This document shows, piece by piece, positions 6,454 through 9,031 of a DNA stretch of 9,031 bases. This stretch comes from Clostridia bacterium. Its GTDB lineage: Bacteria; Bacillota_A; Clostridia; Christensenellales; Aristaeellaceae. The stretch spans positions 1 to 9,031 of the forward strand of contig JAFWYA010000097.1 of assembly GCA_017517815.1 (NCBI GenBank), written 5' to 3'. Within the stretch, counting starts at the first letter, position 1. Every line of letters starts with the position of its first letter. The notes beneath the pieces were generated by a model. It ran no database searches and had not been told where the DNA came from. It worked only from the letters and a program-made list of their open reading frames with translations. The translations under genes were made by a program, and so were the position numbers.

Positions 6454-6488
6454 GTTGGGTTCATGTATACTTTTGGATCATTGGAGGT
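6424..6488 (+). promoter_or_regulatory. Alternative RNA hairpins hiding the ribosome binding site of the next gene
   Basis: ACCTCCAA (6424-6431), inside the end of the first gene, is perfectly complementary to TTGGAGGT (6481-6488), the ribosome binding site of the second. The overlapping TCCAAAAG (6427-6434) can instead pair with CTTTTGGA (6470-6477). An inner stem GAACCC-AAC/GTTGGGTTC (6439-6448, 6454-6462; one bulged G) puts the upstream stop codon in its loop. A ribosome finishing the first gene would disrupt these stems, so translational coupling is likely. This is inferred from complementarity alone. Confidence 0.4.
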
Positions 6489-6496
6489 ATTGATTG

Positions 6497-7138
6497 ATGG
6501 AACTGATGATGAAATACGATTCTATGTGTGTTGAGTTGCACGGCAGCAGCGCTGAATTTCAGCGCGTTGCCGATGCGCTTGACTGCTTATTAGATATACT
6601 TCACTCTAAGAAATGCAATAAGCTCACAAAGACTGCATTTGACGATTTATATTTTGACCTACGATACATTTCCTCTAGAAAACAAACAGACAGAAGTAAC
6701 AATACAACTGTAAACCTTTGTGTTCCCTTTATGAAAGCTGGTTTGTATGGATACTTAACTCAATTGATCTTGCAATCGTCAAATTGCAGCAAAGATATAG
6801 CAAGTGCCTTACTCACACTTAAAGAGCATTTTTATGATAATTTGGTAAAGAACATAGGCAACAACAATCATAATCAACTATTGTTACTGTATCAAAACAT
6901 AGCACAAGATCTTAATGGATGGATATACTTAAAATGGCTTCAACAGTATATTGCTTTGGCTATAAAACATAGTGATGTGTACGACCCGCTGAAAAACATT
7001 TTCTCTATTCTCACTTCTCCTACAACTACATATGAGCAATTTCGTCAACACATTTATAACTTCAAACATTCGCAAGAATCCGATGAACTATATGCTGATG
7101 AGGTCATCTCCTATATCAACTCAAAGCTCCTTACCTGA
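6497..7138 (+). CDS. AT-rich unknown helical protein
   Basis: 213-aa protein that I do not recognise. It reads as almost all alpha-helical and soluble, with many Leu, Asn, Tyr and Gln residues, Cys at 10, 30, 41, 76 and 97 or close by, and no signal peptide, membrane span or obvious catalytic motif. ATG 6497 is preferred to the TTG one codon earlier because GGAGG (6483-6487) lies 9 nt upstream. The base composition is clearly more AT-rich than the phage block, which suggests recent acquisition. It follows the IstA-like gene by 43 nt and shares its terminator, so the two form a small operon. The product could act with the DNA-binding partner, but nothing in the sequence fixes a role. Confidence 0.7.
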   Translation: MELMMKYDSMCVELHGSSAEFQRVADALDCLLDILHSKKCNKLTKTAFDDLYFDLRYISSRKQTDRSNNTTVNLCVPFMKAGLYGYLTQLILQSSNCSKDIASALLTLKEHFYDNLVKNIGNNNHNQLLLLYQNIAQDLNGWIYLKWLQQYIALAIKHSDVYDPLKNIFSILTSPTTTYEQFRQHIYNFKHSQESDELYADEVISYINSKLLT

Positions 7139-7159
7139 ACAGTAATTGGCAAATCAAAT

Positions 7160-7195
7160 AGAGAGTCCACGCATTTTGTGCATGGACTCTCTTTT
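7160..7195. terminator. Strong terminator between convergent genes
   Basis: A 14-bp stem with a single mismatch (7160-7173 with 7179-7192), a 5-nt loop TTTTG and a T-run (7192-7195) follow the plus-strand gene. Read on the minus strand, the same stem follows the DUF3825 stop (7197) and is followed by TATTTGATTTG, so it may end transcripts from both sides. Confidence 0.85.
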
Positions 7196-7196
7196 C

Positions 7197-8042
7197 TCAG
7201 CCAACTTTCTCTCTTTTGGTTTGAACTAACGATGCCAGCCAGTCTACGCTTGGCCTGCCGAGAATTCGAGCGTTCTGATAAGCCATGGGCAGCGTCAGAG
7301 CGGTATGCCCGATGTAGTATCCATCCATAATGGATAAAGCCAGTGCGAGATCAGGTTGATCCATTCGGGTCAAATACAGAGGCAGAAGATACTGGACTTT
7401 CCCCTGAAAAACCTGTGGAACCGCAAGGGACCAATCTACTCGTGCTCTGCGCCGTGCAAGCTCAACTGCTGTTTCCAGCATTAGCGGAAGGTTCCAAGCG
7501 TCCCGAACGCATTCAGGAAGGCGTTTTGCATTCTGTTCATCACACAGAATGTGCTCTGTATTGATGCGAATCTCCCAATCAGGCTCATAGTACAGCATCT
7601 GCTGCCTAAAATTGAAAAAGGGACGCTTAGGGAGGGTTTGAACATAACGTAGTTTTTCCGAGCCCCCTGGAATAAAACCCTTAAAAAACCACTTTTTCAT
7701 AGCATCCGGCTTCTTATTGCGTTCAAAGCACATGTAAATCCCCTGATAGTCCGTGGTATAGAGTCCTGTATGGAAACAGGAAAACTCATTACGTATATAC
7801 ATCACATGATCTGCAAGATGAAGCTCGGTCTCGTTCCATTCGACTGCTTGAAGGCGGAAAACCTGATTGATATAGCGCTCCAAGATCGGGGTTTCCGTAT
7901 TATTCATGTCCTGCTCAAATTTCGCATACCTCCACGGTTCAGGTGCAGCCAATTTCGATAATTCAAATAACTGTTCAAACCAAGCTGGAATATATGCAAA
8001 ATCAAACAAATCACAGGGAAGAACTTCACGTTGTAGAGTCAT
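7197..8042 (-). CDS. DUF3825-family protein
   Basis: 281-aa protein that matches DUF3825. Family-like segments in order: CFHTGLYTTDYQGIYMCF (89-106), YLLPLYLTR (218-226), DLALALSIMDGYYIG (231-245) and TALTLPMAYQNARI (247-260), followed by RPSVDWL (263-269), which mirrors the family's conserved C-terminal LTLxMAYxNAR...WL signature. The biochemical role of DUF3825 is not established; links to RNA biology have been suggested from domain associations, which I treat as unproven. It has no signal peptide or membrane span. Its start lies 17 nt inside the upstream HTH gene, so it is the last gene of a coupled three-gene operon. It takes the place where Tn916-like elements carry excision and integration genes, which is unusual. 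Confidence 0.8.
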   Translation of the reverse strand: MTLQREVLPCDLFDFAYIPAWFEQLFELSKLAAPEPWRYAKFEQDMNNTETPILERYINQVFRLQAVEWNETELHLADHVMYIRNEFSCFHTGLYTTDYQGIYMCFERNKKPDAMKKWFFKGFIPGGSEKLRYVQTLPKRPFFNFRQQMLYYEPDWEIRINTEHILCDEQNAKRLPECVRDAWNLPLMLETAVELARRRARVDWSLAVPQVFQGKVQYLLPLYLTRMDQPDLALALSIMDGYYIGHTALTLPMAYQNARILGRPSVDWLASLVQTKREKVG

Positions 8043-8271
8043 GTTTTGTCAGTCCCTTCTCGAAATCGAACTTCAAGGTTACCTGAATCAAAAATGCCTG
8101 TAGTTCTTCTTTGATCCCATAATGAATGAAAGTTTTCGTCAAACCATTAGCGTCTTTGACCGTAATCTTTGCTAGTTGTGTTATATAGGGATCAAAGTAT
8201 TGTTGAAGATATCGAATGGCTTGTGGTTGGCCTAGCTGCGCTTCACAAATGATCTTCGCATCCAGCCTCAT
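8026..8271 (-). CDS. Tn916 Orf8-like helix-turn-helix protein
   Basis: 81-aa protein that fits the conjugative-transposon HTH family (HTH_16, Orf8 of Tn916). The N-terminal helix IICEAQLGQPQAIRYLQQYFDPYI (8-31) has the typical spacing of the family's AxxGDxxAxxxLxxxYxPYI pattern, and an amphipathic tail (EELQAFLIQVTLKFDFEKGL, 55-74) follows. Family members accompany a sigma-like factor and are thought to regulate element genes. Its start lies 29 nt inside the sigma gene and its end overlaps the DUF3825 gene by 17 nt, so all three should be translated from one mRNA. Confidence 0.75.
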   Translation of the reverse strand: MRLDAKIICEAQLGQPQAIRYLQQYFDPYITQLAKITVKDANGLTKTFIHYGIKEELQAFLIQVTLKFDFEKGLTKHDSTT

Positions 8272-8710
8272 CTAACATTGCGTCACCTCGTCTTTGCATG
8301 TGTTCCTTCAGTTGAAGGATCGCCTTCTGTCGGCGTTTTCTTACTGCACGTGTAGTAATATGACAAAATGCAGCGATCTCCTCATCGGGCATATATTCCC
8401 AATATTGTAAGATGAGTACAAGCAACACCTTTTCATCTAATGACAAAAATGCTTGGTATAACTGTTCGCTGTAGACGGTACACACAATATTATGTATCAC
8501 TATTTCGTAGCCAGCATCTACCTCATACTCTTCCGTTCTCCCTTCCTGATCAAAACCTTCAATATCCCAAACAGGTTGCTCATGTTTCGCTATTCGCAAA
8601 TAATCTCTAACAAGTGTCCTGCTTTTATTTCGCAATGCCGACTTAATAAACGAATCATATAGTTCACATATCATCTGTCCATCCGACTTATTATCTCTAG
8701 CACGAAACAC
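8243..8710 (-). CDS. Tn916 Orf7-like sigma-70-family factor
   Basis: 155-aa sigma-like protein. The N-terminal part (FIKSALRNKSRTLVRDYLR, 21-39) resembles the start of Orf7-type factors from integrative elements. The C-terminal part (about 86-138) is a sigma region-4 helix-turn-helix: AFLSLDEKVLLVLILQYWE, DEEIAAFCHITTRAVRKRRQ, AILQLKEHM. It probably directs RNA polymerase to promoters of its own element or operon. Start choice: GTG 8710 has AAGGAGG (8718-8724) exactly 7 nt upstream. A further in-frame GTG at 8761 would add 17 residues but would make that ribosome binding site part of the coding region, so it is rejected. The leader lies wholly within the giant inverted repeat. Confidence 0.8.
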   Translation of the reverse strand: MFRARDNKSDGQMICELYDSFIKSALRNKSRTLVRDYLRIAKHEQPVWDIEGFDQEGRTEEYEVDAGYEIVIHNIVCTVYSEQLYQAFLSLDEKVLLVLILQYWEYMPDEEIAAFCHITTRAVRKRRQKAILQLKEHMQRRGDAMLDEAGCEDHL

Positions 8711-8711
8711 T

Positions 8712-9031
8712 GTACTTCCTCCTTGGGTGGCCTTCGAATATGAGGAAACTTTTTTCCTCACTTACTAATACTCCTCTCACATAAAGAATAGGAACTGAAT
8801 ATACGATGAATTGCACATTTCTGAACAAAAATGATTCGATTACCGTCTCTTTCTGTACTAATAGTATATGCAATGATACTATAAGTACAGAAAGAGACGG
8901 AAATCGAATCAGTTTTGTTCAGAAATGTGCAATTCATCGTATATTCAGTTCCTATTCTTTATGTGAGAGGAGTATTAGTAAGTGAGGAAAAAAGTTTCCT
9001 CATATTCGAAGGCCACCCAAGGAGGAAGTAC
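8712..9031. repeat. Giant near-perfect inverted repeat with 156-bp arms
   Basis: Bases 8712-8867 and 8876-9031 are reverse complements of each other around an 8-nt centre (8868-8875). Only three positions mismatch (8831/8912, 8842/8901, 8860/8883), all in the inner 37 bp; the outer 119 bp are identical. Each arm holds the full sigma-gene leader, including the AAGGAGG site and a 7-bp hairpin (GAGGAAA/TTTCCTC, 8742-8759 and mirror). The right arm ends with the window, so its true length is unknown. It could be a divergent duplication of the sigma gene, an arm of an invertible switch, or a fold-back at a contig end. Confidence 0.9.

Noticed and set aside
8742..8759. GAGGAAA/TTTCCTC hairpin as a transcription terminator or attenuator
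   Set aside because: The stem is short and AT-rich, and no T-run follows it on the sigma-coding strand; it is noted only as a leader hairpin.
8711..8761. 17-codon upstream extension of the sigma factor from GTG 8761
   Set aside because: It would place the ideal AAGGAGG site inside the coding sequence. GTG 8710 sits exactly 7 nt after that site.
1..9031. CRISPR array, tRNA, rRNA, integrase or complete insertion sequence
   Set aside because: No regularly spaced direct repeats, cloverleaf-like sequences, tyrosine or serine recombinase motifs, or DDE transposase catalytic domain were seen.

Overview
The window looks like a mosaic accessory region from a Gram-positive gut-type clostridium (Eubacteriales/Oscillospirales). 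The reasons are strong AAGGAGG-type ribosome binding sites, a DUF2815/DUF2800/'Rrp5-like'/MetK block typical of clostridial prophages, and a Tn916-Orf7/Orf8-like sigma and HTH pair. No rRNA, tRNA, CRISPR array or integrase is visible.

Left part (1-5318): a prophage-like early or replication-recombination block runs on the minus strand. From upstream to downstream it holds an XRE-family regulator (4959-5318), a 155-aa unknown protein, a phage-type S-adenosylmethionine synthetase with extra N- and C-terminal sequence, a small 'Rrp5-like' phage protein, a DUF2800 RecB/Cas4-like nuclease and a DUF2815 single-stranded-DNA-binding protein. Coupling is tight: two 4-nt GTGA overlaps, and a stop codon inside the next ribosome binding site. 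At the far left, facing this block, sits a RelB/DinJ-RelE/ParE toxin-antitoxin cassette. It has a consensus promoter, an operator-like dyad over its -10 and its own terminator, so it looks like an independently transcribed cargo module.

Middle (5319-6027): about 300 bp without a gene but dense in palindromes and hairpins, then a 61-aa unknown protein (minus strand) and a divergent promoter region.

Right-middle (6028-7195): a plus-strand pair. The first gene resembles only the DNA-binding N-terminus of IS21 transposases (IstA). The second is an AT-rich unknown 213-aa protein. The junction RNA can pair in two mutually exclusive ways, one of which hides the second gene's ribosome binding site. 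A strong terminator, possibly bidirectional, closes the pair.

Right part (7197-9031): a minus-strand operon of three overlapping genes: an Orf7-like sigma factor, an Orf8-like HTH protein and a DUF3825 protein. Its leader lies in a very large near-perfect inverted repeat (156-bp arms, 8-nt centre) that reaches the end of the window. The repeat stops one to two bases before the sigma start codon would recur in the opposite orientation. It may be a real divergent duplication, an invertible switch, or a fold-back at a contig end; three mismatches near the centre argue against a simple artefact. This is the most unusual structure in the window.
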